This document shows, one piece after another, positions 42,651 through 44,558 of a stretch of 44,558 bases of DNA. Every line of letters starts with the position of its first letter. Position 1 is the first letter of the stretch. The stretch is from assembly GCA_025331445.1 (NCBI GenBank), contig JAIWNE010000177.1:1-44558 (forward strand), written 5' to 3'. The notes under the pieces are model-generated. The model was not told the DNA's origin. It made no database searches and saw only the letters and a program-made list of their open reading frames with translations. The position numbers were made by a program, and so were the translations under genes. This stretch comes from Blakeslea trispora. Taxonomy: Eukaryota; Mucoromycota; Mucoromycetes; Mucorales; Choanephoraceae.

Positions 42651-43111
42651 TGTTGAGGACACTCACATAATAAAGCAAAATCATACTTGAAGTAGTGAAG
42701 ACAAGGATCTCATTATAGACCTGCTCGCACTGAAAGATAGAAATAGCTAAATAAATGGAGATTCCAATTATTGTCACTCTCACACAATAACTATATCAAA
42801 ACCATGCTCATAGCACTTAAATCGTATTGCTCTTATATTACAATTATTTTATCTTCTTATTTAAGCTTAGTCGGGATCATAAATCGTCAGGTACAGAGAA
42901 GTCCTGTCAAAAGAAATTTCTTTTCGATTAAATTACCAGTCCTTCAGCAAGATTAACTGTCCGCTTCATTTAAGTATAAATAGGCATCAAGTTCATTAGA
43001 TTATTAGTCCCTTCTTCTATTTTTCATAAATAAAAGTCTATACAAATTCTCACAGAATTTATCCCTTGTTCTTATCGATAATACATTCATATAACAACTA
43101 CCTTTCCAACA
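42651..43111 (+). repeat. 5' LTR of element F
   Basis: 461 bp, TGTTGAGGACAC...TTTCCAACA with TGTTG/CAACA ends. AAGTATAAATAGGC near 42972 is the likely TATA box, with ATAAATAAAAG downstream. Confidence 0.85.
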
Positions 43112-43127
43112 TTTTTTTCTGTGAATT

Positions 43128-44558
43128 ATGTCTGACATTAACAACAACACTACCCCTGCCAACAATGAAGCTACTGCTTCTTCTACCCCTCTTTCCTCTC
43201 TTGATTCGGACGCCATTTTGAGCAGTCCTATTCCTTTGCTTGACGATTTAGAATCAGTCATGTCTATGGACACTGCCTTCCTTCCTCTTGATGAGAGAAG
43301 TACAGAGCAGATTATCACTGACGACCTCTTGCTCTTACGCGGAGAGTTGAAAGTTCATGTTGAGGCTTTTAGTCGCGCTCGAGCTATCGGAGACGATACT
43401 CAAGTTGATGCTGCACTCCAGAACATTGAAAAAACCAAGCGCAGAATTGCAGCTATGGAAGGAAGTGCCAAGTTTCTTGAAGAGCGATCGATCGCTACGC
43501 CTAGTGTTGGAGCTAGCAGTTCAACCCCTTCAGTTTCTGTCAACTCTTCTTCTTCGTCCTTGGGCTTGTCTTTGACCCATAGAGACTTACCAAAGTTCCA
43601 ACTGGCCTCCAGTTTGGTCAGACCTTTCCCCCATGATGAGGTATATGAGTCTGTGGATCACTTTTTGACTCGTTTTGAGTACAATATTAAAGGATCATCC
43701 CACCGCGATATTGAGCAGGTGTGGCAAAAATTCCTCCCTCTTTGTTTGCCATATGGCGATACTGCTTGGGGGTTGGAATGAGCTGTTGAAGTGTGACAAT
43801 TGGGCTCAAGCTAAAGAAGCTTTTAGAGAGCACCATGGGTCTCAGCACTCTATCAGACAGTATACTGATCAAGTTTTCACCATGCAGATGACCAGTAAGG
43901 AATCAATCGCTGACTATTCTAAAAAGTTCTTAAAGGCTGTATATAATGCTGGACTTCCTTTGAATGATCCTCGCATTGCAGACCGATTTCTAACCTCATT
44001 GATAGGACCTGTTCAAACCTTGATCAGAGTCACTACTGCTAGAGTTGGTAAGGATAAAAAGAAAGATAAAAATTGGACCGTGGAGTATCTCACACAGGTT
44101 GGTCGTGAAATTTTAGGTGATGATACATCCATGTATCAAGATGTTGCTGCAGTGATGCCCCAAATGGCTCACATGCAGAGACAATCTCACGCCTCTTCGA
44201 GCAGACACGCACCTGAGCCAAGACATGGCAATGACCGCCGCCGTTTCCGCCCCTACAACAACAACAACCGCAGGAACCAGAGTGAGAAGAAGTACCATTG
44301 TGTACACCATGGTACTGCCGATTGCTTTTCCATTAAGAAAAGAGCAGATGATGAAAAGAAGCCTAAGAAATGTTACCGCTGCCAAGAGCCTTGGAACAAG
44401 GACCACAAGTGCCGCAAAGGCAAGGAGCGTCAGGTCTTCGCTGTTAACAGCAGAAGAACCGACGATGGTGATGATGATGACGTCGTTCGCGACAAAGATG
44501 CGTTGAGTAAGGTCTCCAGTCAAGTTGACACTGCCATGGAGGACCTAAGCTATGACTG
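43128..44558 (+). pseudogene. gag: gag of element F, one frameshift, 3' end outside the window
   Basis: ATG 43128 (MSDINNNTTPANNEA) lies 16 bases past the LTR. It has an acidic N-terminus, a helical stretch (about 43320-43460) and the Gag domain (LPKFQLASSLVRPFPHDEVY ...). At a run of five G (43768-43772, four expected) the frame shifts and a TGA follows at 43779. In the next frame Gag continues (WNELLKCDNWAQAKEAF ... ESIADYSKKFLKAVYNAGLP) to a His/Cys segment (KYHCVHHGTADCF) and the zinc knuckle KCYRCQEPWNKDHKC (CX2CX7HXC), then an acidic tail up to the window edge. The single indel in a homopolymer may be a read error. Confidence 0.87.

Larger units (their letters stand above)
42651..44558 (+). 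mobile_element. Ty3/Gypsy element F, 5' part (runs off the window)
   Basis: The 5' LTR and most of gag lie inside the window. It is inserted in the 3' LTR of chromovirus C after ATAAA (42646-42650). The far end, and so the target duplication, is outside. The leader TTTTTTTCTGTGAATT resembles that of chromovirus A. Confidence 0.87.

Overview
This window is almost entirely nested transposable elements. It looks like a repeat-rich block of a fungal genome, most likely Mucoromycota (Mucorales). The reasons are AT-rich DNA, introns of about 48-68 nt with GT..AG ends and a TACTAAC branch site, several Ty3/Gypsy elements with chromodomains, and tyrosine-recombinase, Tnp2, Tc1/IS630 and large-DDE transposase types familiar from that phylum. 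The lineage is inferred from style, not proven. Only one possible host-type gene was seen: a small CENP-W-like histone-fold ORF, and it lies inside a DNA transposon.

Layout. 1-608: broken IS630/Tc1-type transposase. 915-1256: unknown small ORF. 1478-7153: chromovirus A, decayed, with a solo LTR of family B in its gag. 7154-9598: tyrosine-recombinase gene split by solo LTRs K and J and an unidentified 872-bp insertion. 10147-10707: second recombinase remnant, then LTR E. 11640-21073: a Tnp2 (CACTA/EnSpm-type) element on the minus strand, interrupted by the complete chromovirus B (14289-20049, TSD GTAAG, identical LTRs) and by solo LTR D (TSD CTACA). 11130-13106 and 21225-23201 are ~1.98-kb inverted copies of LTR C - Tnp2 3' end - LTR D. 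From 22696: chromovirus C. Its integrase gene is cut by an intact Tc1 element (27113-28449) and then by an intact 2.9-kb element with a 767-aa DDE transposase (29263-32173). Its 3' LTR (from 32759) is cut by solo LTR H, a 4.2-kb IS630-type element with 187-bp inverted repeats (33460-37653), a 4.9-kb CMC/Plavaka-like element (37656-42598) and chromovirus F (from 42651, running off the window).

Most insertions can be dated relative to each other, because removing the insert plus one target duplication restores the reading frame or the LTR of the element beneath. Target duplications were read by eye: GTTAG, GTCCG, GCGCA, CTACA and GTAAG for LTRs, and TA for the four DNA transposons.

The points most worth a second look are the CENP-W-like ORF inside the CMC transposon, the intact 767-aa transposase with about 178 residues between its second Asp and its Glu, the long-TIR IS630 element with an extra helix-turn-helix ORF, and the inverted LTR-Tnp2-LTR duplication, whose LTRs lack matching target duplications and so mark rearrangement breakpoints. 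Several genes are broken by single-base changes in homopolymers, so base-calling error should be excluded before they are called dead.
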